A DNA stretch of 64,000 nt, taken from positions 248,001 through 312,000 of the forward strand of contig NZ_CP015594.1 in assembly GCF_001647675.1 (NCBI RefSeq). Direction: 5' to 3'. Every line of letters starts with the position of its first letter. The first letter of the stretch is position 1. The position numbers were made by a program, and so were the translations under genes. The notes under the pieces were generated by a model. That model made no database searches and was not told the origin of the DNA. It was given only the letters and a program-made list of their open reading frames with translations. Source of the stretch: Acinetobacter sp. NCu2D-2 (GTDB lineage Bacteria > Pseudomonadota > Gammaproteobacteria > Pseudomonadales > Moraxellaceae). Of the stretch, positions 9,478 to 18,573 are shown one piece after another.

Positions 9478-10454
9478 TATTTTTTCTCCGCTTGAGCTGC
9501 TTCGGCTTCAACTTGTGCTTTGAGTTGCGCAAGTACTTCGTCACGTAAGTGTGGTTCAGCCATTGGGAAACCAAGTTCCGCACGCGCTGCCACATAGCTT
9601 TGTGCAATTGAGCGTGCCAAAGTACGTACACGTAAAATGTAACGTTGACGTTCAGTCACCGAAATGGCACCACGCGCATCAAGCAAGTTAAAGCTGTGTG
9701 ATGCTTTAATCACTTGTTCATAAGCAGGAAGTGGAAGTTTTGCTTCCATTAAGCGGTTTGCTTCAGCTTCATAGAAGTCGAATAGCTCAAACATTTTTTC
9801 AACGTTGGCATATTCGAAGTTATAGGTTGATTGTTCAACTTCGTTTTGATGGAACACGTCACCGTACGTTACTGTACCGAACTGACCTTTGGTCCAAACC
9901 AAATCGTAAACTGAGTCTACACCTTGCAAGTACATTGCAAGACGTTCAAGACCATAGGTGATTTCGCCAGTCACAGGGTAGCATTCAACACCACCGACTT
10001 GTTGGAAGTAGGTGAACTGAGTCACTTCCATACCGTTGAGCCAAACTTCCCAACCAAGACCCCAAGCGCCAAGCGTTGGAGATTCCCAGTTGTCTTCTAC
10101 GAAACGAATATCGTGTACAAGCGGGTCAATACCAATGGCTTTTAAAGAATCTAAATAAAGCTGTTGGATGTTGTCTGGGTTTGGCTTAAGTACCACTTGG
10201 AATTGGTAGTAGTGTTGCAAACGGTTTGGGTTTTCACCATAACGGCCATCTTTAGGACGACGTGATGGTTGCACGTAAGCTGCGTTCCAAGTTTCAGGAC
10301 CAAGCGCACGAAGGAAAGTCGCAGTATGGAATGTCCCTGCGCCCATTTCCATGTCGTAAGGTTGCAAAACGACGCAGCCTTGCTCCGCCCAGTAGTTTTG
10401 TAAGGCAAGAATTAAGCCTTGGAAGGTATCAATATGCGATATGGCGCGACTCAT
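9477..10454 (-). CDS. glyQ: Glycine--tRNA ligase alpha subunit
   Basis: 325 aa from [19 protein letters not shown] prefer the ATG at 10454 to the one two codons upstream because GTGGA is then at normal spacing. Class II synthetase motifs: motif 2 region around [19 protein letters not shown], and [17 protein letters not shown] (motif 3). Catalyses glycine activation and charging together with GlyS. The promoter must lie in the gap upstream (10461-10962). First gene of the glyQ-glyS operon. Confidence 0.97.
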   Translation of the reverse strand: MSRAISHIDTFQGLILALQNYWAEQGCVVLQPYDMEMGAGTFHTATFLRALGPETWNAAYVQPSRRPKDGRYGENPNRLQHYYQFQVVLKPNPDNIQQLYLDSLKAIGIDPLVHDIRFVEDNWESPTLGAWGLGWEVWLNGMEVTQFTYFQQVGGVECYPVTGEITYGLERLAMYLQGVDSVYDLVWTKGQFGTVTYGDVFHQNEVEQSTYNFEYANVEKMFELFDFYEAEANRLMEAKLPLPAYEQVIKASHSFNLLDARGAISVTERQRYILRVRTLARSIAQSYVAARAELGFPMAEPHLRDEVLAQLKAQVEAEAAQAEKK

Positions 10455-10460
10455 GGTCAT

Positions 10461-10962
10461 CCACTTAAAATTAGAGAAAAATTGTGCTCAATTATAAGGA
10501 TTTTAGGGGAGAGTGGCAAAGGTTAAAACAGCAAGTTCCGCGTTTTTATATCGGATGAAACGAAGTGATGAAGCAAAATAAACTCGATGTTTTGCATTCA
10601 TCTTTAGGTTCTAAAAAACCATATTTTGACTTCCCTACAGTAAACATCGAACTGTATTTGAAAAATAAATAAGAAAAGGGTGACGAGATTTTTTAATAAC
10701 TCACACAGTAAGCAGTCATAAACAGGTCGATAATAATCGAGTAATGCCGAAATTCTTATTTGCCAAAATATATAGAGCTTTAATATTCGATTCTTCTTTG
10801 CTTAATTTTTTTTAGAAAATGCCGCTTTAATTGATAATGAAATGAATAACTTAGTGACGTATAAATAGAAAAATGATGATTGAAAGATGTAAAACGAATA
10901 CATCTTTAAAGCGACTAGTTTTATAATGCGCAAAATCTGTAAACATTAAAATCAGGCGCGCC
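10461..10962. other. 502-bp divergent gap with glyQ promoter region and a doubtful 34-codon frame
   Basis: Lies between glyQ (-) and the HPP-CBS gene (+). It must hold both promoters, but I cannot pin them down. A 34-codon frame at 10568-10672 (+) reads MKQNKLDVLHSSLGSKKPYF and on to a TAA, with no clear ribosome-binding site. It may be chance or the remnant of a gene start. Composition changes abruptly from AT-rich here to GC-richer at 10963. Confidence 0.4.
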
Positions 10963-12072
10963 GTGTTCCATTCCAATCTCGACTGGCTCAATACCTTAAA
11001 ACCAAATTTTAAAGTTCTTCCACTCAAAGACCGTTTACTCTGCGGTATTGGGGCACTACTGGGTCTCACGGTATCGTCATTACTGAGTTTATGGATTCTG
11101 GGTGATTTTGAAGCCTGGTATATCGCGCCGATGGGGGCCTCGTCTGTGCTGCTGTTTGCAGTGCCTGCCAGTCCTTTGGCACAGCCCTGGAATATCCTGG
11201 TAGGTAATACTATTGCGGCTGTAGTCGGTGTAACCTGCGCCTTGTTTATTGCCAGTCCAACTGAAGCTTTTAGTCTGGCGGTGGCCTTGGCCATTATCCT
11301 GATGATGACCACAGATTCCCTACATCCACCCAGTGGTGCTGTGGCCATTACCGCGGTACTCGGCGGCAATGCGGTCCATGAACTCGGCTATGCTTTCGTT
11401 TTCTATCCGGTGTTGCTGAATTCGATCTTATTGATGGTGATTGCGATCGTCTTTAACCGAATGATTGGCAAGCGTTATCCGCAGCAGGCGCAATTAAATA
11501 CCCGTTCCAAAGATCCGACCCCGACCCAGAAAGTTACTATTCAGCCACAGGATATTCAGGAAGTACTGGATCAGCAAACCGAGCTGCTGGACATCAGTGA
11601 ATATGACCTGCAAAAGATTATTCTAGAAGCGCAGGACCGAGCCAATGCCCGTGCGGTCAACCAGTTCACCTGTCAGGACATTATGACCAAAGATGTGGTG
11701 ACCCTGCATGCCAATGATGACATTCAGCATGCACTGGATAAATTTAAAGAGATGAATCTGATGAGCCTGCCAGTGGTTAATGCGGAAGGTAAGCTGGTAG
11801 GAACGCTGGCCATGTATCAGGTGGTAGAATGGTTTAAACGTGCTGCAGATGTGCGCAGCAGCTGGGAACATCAGGTCAAACATATTATGACCCGTAAAGT
11901 GGTCACTGTGCAGCCATTGCAGCCGATTCAGGATCTGGTGCCCTATTTTGTGGAGCGTTCCTTTAACTATATTCCGGTAGTGAGCGAGCAGCGTCTGGTC
12001 GGAATTATTAGCCGCGCAGATATTATCGCTGCCCTAAATCAGGAACTGAACCATTTTAAAATGAGAGCTTAA
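10963..12072 (+). CDS. HPP family membrane protein with C-terminal CBS pair
   Basis: 369 aa, GTG start with AGG 7-8 bp upstream. The N-terminal half has four or five membrane helices and carries the family motif SLHPPSGAVAITAVLGG (about residues 127-143), defining the HPP integral membrane family. The C-terminal half has two CBS motifs: CQDIMTKDVVTLHANDDIQHAL...LPVVNAEGKLVGTL and VKHIMTRKVVTVQPLQPIQDL...IPVVSEQRLVGIISRADI. CBS pairs bind adenine nucleotides and gate their partner domain; HPP proteins have been linked to nitrite transport in plastids and cyanobacteria. Substrate here unknown. Codon use differs strikingly from neighbours: CTG for Leu, many GCC/GCG and CAG, which suggests recent acquisition from a GC-richer genome. 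Confidence 0.88.
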   Translation: MFHSNLDWLNTLKPNFKVLPLKDRLLCGIGALLGLTVSSLLSLWILGDFEAWYIAPMGASSVLLFAVPASPLAQPWNILVGNTIAAVVGVTCALFIASPTEAFSLAVALAIILMMTTDSLHPPSGAVAITAVLGGNAVHELGYAFVFYPVLLNSILLMVIAIVFNRMIGKRYPQQAQLNTRSKDPTPTQKVTIQPQDIQEVLDQQTELLDISEYDLQKIILEAQDRANARAVNQFTCQDIMTKDVVTLHANDDIQHALDKFKEMNLMSLPVVNAEGKLVGTLAMYQVVEWFKRAADVRSSWEHQVKHIMTRKVVTVQPLQPIQDLVPYFVERSFNYIPVVSEQRLVGIISRADIIAALNQELNHFKMRA

Positions 12073-12091
12073 AACTGTTTGGGATTGTCCT

Positions 12092-12118
12092 AAAAAAAGC
12101 ACCCTCGGGTGCTTTTTT
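12092..12118. terminator. Rho-independent terminator, bidirectional
   Basis: AGCACCC/GGGTGCT stem, A-run before and T-run after, between convergent genes. Confidence 0.9.
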
Positions 12119-12143
12119 ATTTGGAATCTGGATTTATCTCAAC

Positions 12144-13556
12144 TTAGATAAAGAACCAGTAAATAAACAGCGAGACAATGAAAATACACATGATATTCAG
12201 TACAAAACCGACTTTCATCATTTCTGACTGCTGGATATGACCGGTACCAAATACAATTGCATTCGGCGGTGTTGCCACAGGCAGCATAAATGCACATGAA
12301 GCACCGATCCCGATCACAATCACCAAAATTTCTTTTGGCATTCCCATTTGGTCAGCAATCGCTGCAAATACAGGGACAAGTAAAGCAGCAGACGCTGTAT
12401 TACTGGTAAATTCGGTTAAGAAAATAATAAAGGTTGCCACCACAAAGATAATCACGAGTGGAGATGCATCACCAAAGGTATTGGCAAGGGTTTGACCAAG
12501 TACCAATGAACTGCCTGAGTCTTTGAGAATGGCACTTAAGGTTAAACCACCACCAAACAGATACAGCACACCCCAATCGGTATTTTCAGCAATTTGCTTC
12601 CATGTCGCTGTCCCTAAAATTACGACCATAGCCGCGGCAAGAATCGCAATCCATGTATCGGGTTGGCTGATGCCAAAATTTTCTGTCAGTTTTTTACTGA
12701 AAATCCAAGCCAATGCCGTGCAGATAAACAAAATCATTGCAGCAATACGACCGCCTGTCCAAGGAATATCTTCAGTGACAAAATTCACTTTATGATTCAG
12801 TTTAGGACGTAAAACCAAATACAGACTAATTAACATCGCTGGCAGAATAATAAACATCATCGGTAAACCGATTTTCATCCAGTCGGCAAAGTCATAATCT
12901 AAAGCTTTGGCTGCAATGGCATTGGGGGGTGAACCGACAATCGTGCCTAAACCACCAATACTCGCTGAATAGGCAATCCCCAGCAAAATAAATACAAAGG
13001 TTTTACGTTCTTTCTCAATATCTAAATGTGAAAGTAAACCGAGAGCAAGAGGCAACATCATTGCTGCGGTTGCGGTATTGGAAATCCACATGGACAATGC
13101 TGCAGTCACGATAAAAATCGCCAATACCGACATACCTAAATGCCCACCAGATAGCGAGATAATCCACATCGCAATCTTACGGTCGAGCTTTTGAATATGC
13201 AGTGCTGTTGCAAGGGCAAAACCACCAAAGAATAAAAAGATGGTTGGGTCAGCAAAGGTGGTTAAAGCAGCTTGTGTAGTGATGGGAACCAGTTCATCAC
13301 CTTTGGCCATTGGCATCGCAAGCAGTACAGCCAGTATAGGAACCAGTAGTGCAGTAATGGTGATATGTATGGCTTCAGTCAGCCATAAAATACCAATAAA
13401 ACACAGCAGTGCTAAACCTTTATTGGCATTTTGGTCATAAGGCAAAATGTTATATAAGCCGAGTGAAACAAGGGCGGCAATGATAATAATTACCCATCCT
13501 TTTAATGCACCTTTGGGCATTGCATTGGTCGGGGTAGCGAGGTTTGGTTCAGTCAT
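12144..13556 (-). CDS. SLC13/DASS-family anion:sodium symporter
   Basis: 470 aa; the ATG at 13556 (MTEPNLATPT) is preceded by AAGGAAGG at 8 bp, so the upstream in-frame ATG at 13574 is unlikely. About a dozen hydrophobic segments. Two SNT-like motifs typical of the divalent anion:Na+ symporters are visible: SMWISNTATAAMMLPLAL (about residues 150-167) and TEFTSNTASAALLVPVF, together with GTIVGSPPNAIAA and ATPPNAIVFGTGHI. These hairpins bind the carboxylate or sulfate and Na+. Likely substrates are C4-dicarboxylates, but sulfate is possible. Inner membrane. Confidence 0.9.
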   Translation of the reverse strand: MTEPNLATPTNAMPKGALKGWVIIIIAALVSLGLYNILPYDQNANKGLALLCFIGILWLTEAIHITITALLVPILAVLLAMPMAKGDELVPITTQAALTTFADPTIFLFFGGFALATALHIQKLDRKIAMWIISLSGGHLGMSVLAIFIVTAALSMWISNTATAAMMLPLALGLLSHLDIEKERKTFVFILLGIAYSASIGGLGTIVGSPPNAIAAKALDYDFADWMKIGLPMMFIILPAMLISLYLVLRPKLNHKVNFVTEDIPWTGGRIAAMILFICTALAWIFSKKLTENFGISQPDTWIAILAAAMVVILGTATWKQIAENTDWGVLYLFGGGLTLSAILKDSGSSLVLGQTLANTFGDASPLVIIFVVATFIIFLTEFTSNTASAALLVPVFAAIADQMGMPKEILVIVIGIGASCAFMLPVATPPNAIVFGTGHIQQSEMMKVGFVLNIMCIFIVSLFIYWFFI

Positions 13557-13633
13557 AGACACCTTCCTTGTCATATGATTAGGTTATATTTTAATTTATT
13601 GATATAAGTAAAAATTGTCTTTTAATCAATACA

Positions 13634-14419
13634 TTACTTTAAAAATAATACTGGAGAATGTTGTAATAACGTAGCGCTCTGATAAAGGGTAAAGACGCCA
13701 AGCACAGCCAATAAAGCCAAAACTAAAAACTTAAAATGTTGTTGTGATAAAGACTGACGCATTCGATTTCCCAACCAAACACCAACGAGCGCAAATAGCG
13801 TGATCGCCACGAGTATAATTTTCTGATGCGATTGGATTTGAATCAGAATAGGGAAGAGCAACAGGAGTTGAATTAGTTTGCTAATAATAAAATTTAAATT
13901 GGTAATAATGACAATGTCGGTTTTATTTAGCTGACAGCTCAGTAGATACATCATTAAAAATGGTGCCATGGCATTGGTTGCCCCACCAATGATGCCTGCG
14001 AGCAATCCAAAGATAATCATGTTCCACGAGCTTGGTTTTACCTGTATAGATTTGGCTCGAAGCTGATCCATCACGTAAAAAACAATCACTAAACCGAGTA
14101 ATAATTTTAAGTAGCCTTCATTGATCCATAGTAATAATTGCACGCCAAATAAACTGCCGATTAAGCTACTCAGAATGAGAGGCCAATAACGTTTGCTATA
14201 GTCCACTGTGCTCTGAATAAAACTGCGCTCAGGGTCAGCATTCAGCATCATAAGATTCAGCAGCAAGCACGGTAAGATCACCAAGGTGATTGCAAGGCTA
14301 AGTTCATATTGCGTTGAGAGTACGGCTGTACTCATCATTGGAAAGCCAAAGCCACTCAATCCATGCAAAAGTGCTGCGAAAGCACAGAGCAATAGCAAAA
14401 TCCATTCAGCTTGATTCAT
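13634..14419 (-). CDS. TauE/SafE-family (DUF81) permease
   Basis: 261 aa, about eight hydrophobic segments. The first half begins LLLCAFAALLHGLSGFGFPM, the characteristic glycine-rich first helix of the family, and the second half repeats the pattern GLLAGIIGGATNAMAPFLMMYLL. Such proteins export sulfite or sulfonate-derived organic anions across the inner membrane, though most are uncharacterised. Upstream of the SLC13 gene on the same strand with a 77-bp gap; possibly cotranscribed. Substrate not inferable from context. Confidence 0.88.
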   Translation of the reverse strand: MNQAEWILLLLCAFAALLHGLSGFGFPMMSTAVLSTQYELSLAITLVILPCLLLNLMMLNADPERSFIQSTVDYSKRYWPLILSSLIGSLFGVQLLLWINEGYLKLLLGLVIVFYVMDQLRAKSIQVKPSSWNMIIFGLLAGIIGGATNAMAPFLMMYLLSCQLNKTDIVIITNLNFIISKLIQLLLLFPILIQIQSHQKIILVAITLFALVGVWLGNRMRQSLSQQHFKFLVLALLAVLGVFTLYQSATLLQHSPVLFLK

Positions 14420-14514
14420 CCTTCATCCAATGAAGTCGAAGATGCAATATACGTTATCGGGTATTTAGGTTTTTAGCAAAGTCAAATGAAGCTGAGAAAT
14501 GTGAAAAATCAGGA

Positions 14515-14550
14515 AAAAAAAAGCTGTGACTTTAGGGGAAAAGTCACAGC
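14515..14550 (-). terminator. Rho-independent terminator of the pspC-like gene
   Basis: GCTGTGACTTT/AAAGTCACAGC arms; on the minus strand the hairpin is followed by a run of T, just after the PspC-domain gene. Confidence 0.85.
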
Positions 14551-14579
14551 GTAAACTGGAGAAAAACTACAACTCAGAC

Positions 14580-14849
14580 TTACAGAGGGTCTTTGTTTAC
14601 AGTACGCATGGGTTGGCTATAGCCTTGGGTGTTATATTCAGTATGTTCGGTAAAACGACGTTGTTTAGGCATCACTAACCAAAGGACCAAATAAACTAAA
14701 ATTCCAGGAAATGCAGCGCTCATGACTGAAATCAGCACGAAAATAACGCGAAGCAAATTTGCGTTCCAACCAAAACGTTCAGCAATACCACCCATAACAC
14801 CAGCAATCATATTTGAGCGGCTTGAGCGATAAAGACCAACATTGGCCAT
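14580..14849 (-). CDS. PspC domain-containing protein
   Basis: 89 aa with AAGGAG before the ATG. The sequence GLYRSSRSNMIAGVMGGIAERFGWNANLLRVIFVLISV is the PspC domain signature: a short amphipathic part and then a hydrophobic helix pair (to VYLVLWLVMP). PspC proteins sense or transmit envelope stress at the inner membrane in enterobacteria. No pspA or pspB lies nearby, so this is a stand-alone PspC protein whose role here is unknown. Confidence 0.88.
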   Translation of the reverse strand: MANVGLYRSSRSNMIAGVMGGIAERFGWNANLLRVIFVLISVMSAAFPGILVYLVLWLVMPKQRRFTEHTEYNTQGYSQPMRTVNKDPL

Positions 14850-15083
14850 CTAAGTCTCCTTAAAAGTAGAGCGGGGAATCAACAATTGATTCATATAACT
14901 AATGATGGAGTTGTACTTTATTTTTTAAAGGTCTAAATTAAATTAAATCGTTAAGTTATGTAATAAAAGGTTAATTAAATTTCATATAAACTTTAACATC
15001 AGCTTAAAGATCTTGAATCATATAACAATTTTATTCGGTTTTAATTTGCCATAATTATTCGTACTCAATACGGTCTGAACTCG

Positions 15084-15737
15084 ATGAATCCAAGCGTCAA
15101 TAATGTATTTCAACATGCTGTGCTATTACTGGGTCTTTCTACATGTGTGGTTTTAAGTGCTTGTGGATCTGATTCTCAGCGTAGCTTGGAACATCTTTCA
15201 AAGCCTAAACTTCAATCTGAGGGGATTGCGGTATCTTCAGCGAATGAACCTAAAATAGACACTATGCCTAGTAATGAAATGAATAAGGCATCTGGGGCAC
15301 AAACTGAATATAGTTCACAAGATAAATTAATTCCTGATTATGCTGTTGATTTTGTCGGGCGTTACTATACGACGCTCGATTGTAATGACGGCTATTCACC
15401 TTGTTCGAAAGGAACGGCTGAGTTTGTTTTAACTTTACTTGCTGATGGATCAGTCTATCGCTCTGTTCTGCAGCATGGCAAAGTATTTACCTTTAGAAAT
15501 GATGTTCGAGATAAAGATAACTATCGCCGGGATCGTTGGGAAATTAATCCTGAACGAACAGAATTGATTATTCACCGTAAAGAAGGTGTCGATTTTTATT
15601 TTGATATTCTCGATGATGCAAATATGGTTTTTAATCTCGCTAAAACAAAAAGTGCCAATGCTGCCCGTGAAGATTTTCCATTACCGACAATTAATTATCA
15701 TTTAAGAAAAGATATTGGATTGGATAAGGGAATTTAA
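15084..15737 (+). CDS. Predicted lipoprotein, possibly NlpE-like fold
   Basis: 217 aa with signal peptide and lipobox LSAC. After a polar linker, residues about 90-215 form one domain: DFVGRYYTTLDCNDGYSPCSKG then AEFVLTLLADGSVYRSVL. The pattern (small barrel entrance with Gly-x-Tyr, two nearby Cys, then a Leu-x-x-Asp-Gly-Ser/Thr-Tyr strand) recalls NlpE/META-type lipoproteins of the outer membrane. I could not confirm this and the CxxC of true NlpE is not present. Function unknown. Followed by the lysine tRNA array on the opposite strand. Confidence 0.65.
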   Translation: MNPSVNNVFQHAVLLLGLSTCVVLSACGSDSQRSLEHLSKPKLQSEGIAVSSANEPKIDTMPSNEMNKASGAQTEYSSQDKLIPDYAVDFVGRYYTTLDCNDGYSPCSKGTAEFVLTLLADGSVYRSVLQHGKVFTFRNDVRDKDNYRRDRWEINPERTELIIHRKEGVDFYFDILDDANMVFNLAKTKSANAAREDFPLPTINYHLRKDIGLDKGI

Positions 15738-15787
15738 ACGGTAATTAAGGTTATTGTTATTGATCTGACATTATAAAAAAGAGGAAT

Positions 15788-15863
15788 TGGTGGGTTGTGT
15801 GGGGTTCGAACCCACGACCAATAGATTAAGAGTCTACTGCTCTACCAACTGAGCTAACAACCC
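15788..15863 (-). tRNA. tRNA-Lys (CTT)
   Basis: 76 nt including an encoded CCA. The acceptor stem GGGTTGT pairs with ACAACCC, the T-loop is TTCGAAC, and the anticodon loop CTCTTAA gives anticodon CTT. Last gene of a four-tRNA lysine array read leftward. Confidence 0.95.
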
Positions 15864-16120
15864 TGAGAAAATTTTAAAATAACACTTTAAAATTTTTGCA
15901 AGATAAGCGAAGCACGTAGTTTTGAATACTGGGAAATATTTGGCATCTGAAATGTTCAGAGCAAATACTTCATCAAGTAAAACAAAAGTGATACTTCATA
16001 ACATCAATATAGCAAAATTTCGAGAATGGCAAATCAAAACCGTAACGGTTTGTTGTCTTGGTCGGAACATGCAGGTTTCGTTATCTTCGCAGGGTGGAAG
16101 AAAGAAGCCCTAAGAAAGAA

Positions 16121-16196
16121 TGGTGGGTCGTCCGCGACTCGAACGCGGGACCAATAGATTAAAAGTCTACTGCTCTACCAACTGAGCTAACGACCC
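16121..16196 (-). tRNA. tRNA-Lys (TTT), copy 3 of the array
   Basis: 76 nt with encoded CCA, anticodon loop CTTTTAA (anticodon TTT), T-loop TTCGAGT. Identical to the copies at 16258 and 16354. Confidence 0.95.
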
Positions 16197-16257
16197 ATTC
16201 TAGGTAATCAAAATTGACTTTTGATTGAGGTTTCAAAGGCTGAAGCTTTGAGATTGA

Positions 16258-16333
16258 TGGTGGGTCGTCCGCGACTCGAACGCGGGACCAATAGATTAAA
16301 AGTCTACTGCTCTACCAACTGAGCTAACGACCC
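16258..16333 (-). tRNA. tRNA-Lys (TTT), copy 2 of the array
   Basis: Identical in sequence to the neighbouring copies; acceptor GGGTCGT/ACGACCC, anticodon TTT, encoded CCA. Confidence 0.95.
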
Positions 16334-16353
16334 ATCAGGGATATCAAATAAAA

Positions 16354-16429
16354 TGGTGGGTCGTCCGCGACTCGAACGCGGGACCAATAGATTAAAAGTC
16401 TACTGCTCTACCAACTGAGCTAACGACCC
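16354..16429 (-). tRNA. tRNA-Lys (TTT), copy 1 of the array
   Basis: First tRNA of the array in the direction of transcription, 20 bp before copy 2. Anticodon TTT, encoded CCA. Confidence 0.95.
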
Positions 16430-16488
16430 ATATCATTTGATGGAGCGTATTGTAGCAAGATATGACACGAGCGCAAGCAAAAAATAAC

Positions 16489-16555
16489 AAAGTTGCCTAT
16501 GTTTGATTATAAATCCAACAATTCTGATTTATACACACAAAAAATAGGCAACTTT
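16489..16555 (-). repeat. 12-bp inverted repeat, possible long-loop terminator
   Basis: AAAGTTGCCTAT at 16489-16500 and its exact complement at 16544-16555, 43 bp apart. It begins 5 bp past the stop of the acyl-CoA synthetase gene and is followed on the minus strand by GTTATTTTTTGC, so it may terminate that transcript before the tRNA array. Confidence 0.55.
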
Positions 16556-16560
16556 AGCTT

Positions 16561-18402
16561 TTAGAAGCGATATTGGTAGTCTTGAATGTTGGCAAAAACA
16601 TCTTCGCTTACATCACAGTAGGCGTCAGCACCCGGTAAAAGTACCAGTAAACGCTCATCTGTTTTGTTTGGATCAAAGGCTTGTTCTTTCAACTTGTTTT
16701 TCTGGTACTTAAATGTACCTGTGGTTTCAACCTGTTTTTGCACACGTAAGAAGACAGGAACAGCATAAGCTGGTAGGCATTGCTTAAAGCAGCTCACCAT
16801 TTGCTTCAGGTCGTTATCATCAAGTTCTGTATTTGGCTTTAAGGTGATGGCAGCCATACCAGCACGACCATTAGTATTTGGAATTTCGACACCATACACC
16901 ACAGCTTCTAAGATCTTCTCGTACTCAGACACCATGTTTTCGACTTCAGTGGTCGATACATTTTCACCTTTCCAGCGGAATGTATCGCCTAGGCGGTCAA
17001 CAAACTGCGCATGGCGGAAACCGATATTACGAACCAAGTCACCCGTATTAAAGAAGGCATCACCTTTCTTAAATACGTCATGCATGATGACTGATTTATT
17101 CTTCTCAGGGTCGGTATAGCCATCAAATGGTGAACGGCGCGTGATTTTACCAACCAATAAACCGGTTTCACCTTTTTTCACCCGTTTACACCAGCCTTTG
17201 GCATCGCGTACAGGCTCGTTTTTGTCTTTATCAAACTCAATAATCGCGTATGGTGTTGGTGAAAAACCGACAGTGTTGTCAAAATTAAAGACGTTACTAA
17301 AGCCGACATTACCTTCGCTCGATGCATAAAGCTCAAGCACTTCTTCAATGCCAAAGCGTGCTTTGAATTTGTCCCAGATGTTTGGACGCATGCCATTACC
17401 GATCATCTTTTTCACACGATGACCTTTTTCAAGCTCGGATTCTGGTGCATCCATCAGGTAACGGCACAGTTCACCCACATATCCGATGGCAGAGGCATCA
17501 AACTTTTTCACATCTTTCCAAAATGAAGATGTTGAGAATTTACGGCGAATGGCAAGTGTACCTGCACCCGCAATCACACCACACCAGCACACCACCATTC
17601 CTGTTGCATGGTAAAGTGGCAGGGTGCAGTACATGACATCGTTTTGGTTTAAATTCAGCACATGACCATAGGTACCATAAGCCAATGTCCAACGACTATT
17701 GGTAAAGATCACGGCTTTTGGTAGGCCTGTCGTTCCCGACGTATAGATATAAAACAGCCCATCTTTACCCTGAACCGTTTGTGTGGTCGCAACATTAAAT
17801 TTAGCGAATGTATCAATCACTTCAGCCAAGTTGGTAAAGCCTTGTGGTACTTGGCCTTTATTTTGCTGCGTATTTTGGTCTGCAAACCAATGCAGACGAT
17901 TTGTGCTGACCTCTAAATCATGTTTAATTTCATCTACAGCATGATGGCATTCATCGCCCACAATCACCGCAATCGGCTTTACCAGGTTAATGCTATGAGT
18001 CAGTACCTTACCAACTTGTGAGGTATTGACGAGCGCCGAAGTTACCCCAATTTTTGCAAGACCAAGTACGCTGGCAACAAGTTCAGGGCGGTTTTCAATC
18101 ATGACCGCAATCACATCACCTTTTTTTGCACCTAGCGATAGGTAATAGTGTGCAATTTGGTTTGCCCAAGCATTTAAATCGGAGTAGCTATAGCTTTGGT
18201 CTTCAAAACGGAGTGCAATACCTTCAGGATTACGTTGAACTGCTTTTTCAAAGGCTAGGCCTAAACCCGCGGGTGTATTTGGAGTGCGCAAATAGGCTTG
18301 CTTTAAACCCGTGAGTAAATTTGGCACTTTGCTTAAAAACGCTGGAATTTTGGCTGCGACATCAGCAATACCAATCAAATCATGTTGTGTATTTTGGCTC
18401 AT
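16561..18402 (-). CDS. Long/very-long-chain fatty acyl-CoA synthetase (FATP/FadD6-like)
   Basis: 613 aa, start MSQNTQHDLIG at 18402 with AGGA upstream; the longer frame to 18498 lacks such a site. AMP-binding (ANL) superfamily: P-loop YIYTSGTTGLPKAVIFT (about 224-240), ELYASSEGNVGF core, and the hinge GDLVRNIGFRHAQFVDRLGDTFRWKGENVSTTEVE typical of fatty acid transport protein/very-long-chain acyl-CoA synthetases. Activates fatty acids to acyl-CoA via acyl-AMP for beta-oxidation or lipid synthesis. Monocistronic. Confidence 0.92.
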   Translation of the reverse strand: MSQNTQHDLIGIADVAAKIPAFLSKVPNLLTGLKQAYLRTPNTPAGLGLAFEKAVQRNPEGIALRFEDQSYSYSDLNAWANQIAHYYLSLGAKKGDVIAVMIENRPELVASVLGLAKIGVTSALVNTSQVGKVLTHSINLVKPIAVIVGDECHHAVDEIKHDLEVSTNRLHWFADQNTQQNKGQVPQGFTNLAEVIDTFAKFNVATTQTVQGKDGLFYIYTSGTTGLPKAVIFTNSRWTLAYGTYGHVLNLNQNDVMYCTLPLYHATGMVVCWCGVIAGAGTLAIRRKFSTSSFWKDVKKFDASAIGYVGELCRYLMDAPESELEKGHRVKKMIGNGMRPNIWDKFKARFGIEEVLELYASSEGNVGFSNVFNFDNTVGFSPTPYAIIEFDKDKNEPVRDAKGWCKRVKKGETGLLVGKITRRSPFDGYTDPEKNKSVIMHDVFKKGDAFFNTGDLVRNIGFRHAQFVDRLGDTFRWKGENVSTTEVENMVSEYEKILEAVVYGVEIPNTNGRAGMAAITLKPNTELDDNDLKQMVSCFKQCLPAYAVPVFLRVQKQVETTGTFKYQKNKLKEQAFDPNKTDERLLVLLPGADAYCDVSEDVFANIQDYQYRF

Positions 18403-18518
18403 GGGAATCCTATTTATATTCTCGTATCCAATATGCTCATGGTCTGTAAGATGATGGGCAATTCTCTTGTCATATTTGCATGCTAGTGCAATCGGCAAGT
18501 TTGATCAAATCTAGCAAA

Positions 18519-18552
18519 AAAAACCTAGTCACCGAAATGACTAGGTTTTTTT
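18519..18552. terminator. Rho-independent terminator of rne
   Basis: AACCTAGTC/GACTAGGTT stem with A- and T-runs on both sides, 20-odd bp after the rne stop on the minus strand. Confidence 0.88.
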
Positions 18553-18573
18553 AGATTACTGCAATTGGGCGAA

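Noticed and set aside
10851..11369. 172-codon frame on the minus strand over the start of the HPP gene
   Set aside because: Antisense to a well-recognised HPP family gene; composition follows the HPP codons, no family resemblance.
15922..16113. 63-codon + strand frame between tRNA-Lys genes
   Set aside because: Lies in the tRNA array spacer, no credible start site, GC and residue use unlike genes nearby.
16121..16429. Direct repeats of 70-odd bases with short spacers, CRISPR-like at first glance
   Set aside because: They are three identical tRNA-Lys genes with cloverleaf and CCA; no cas genes nearby.
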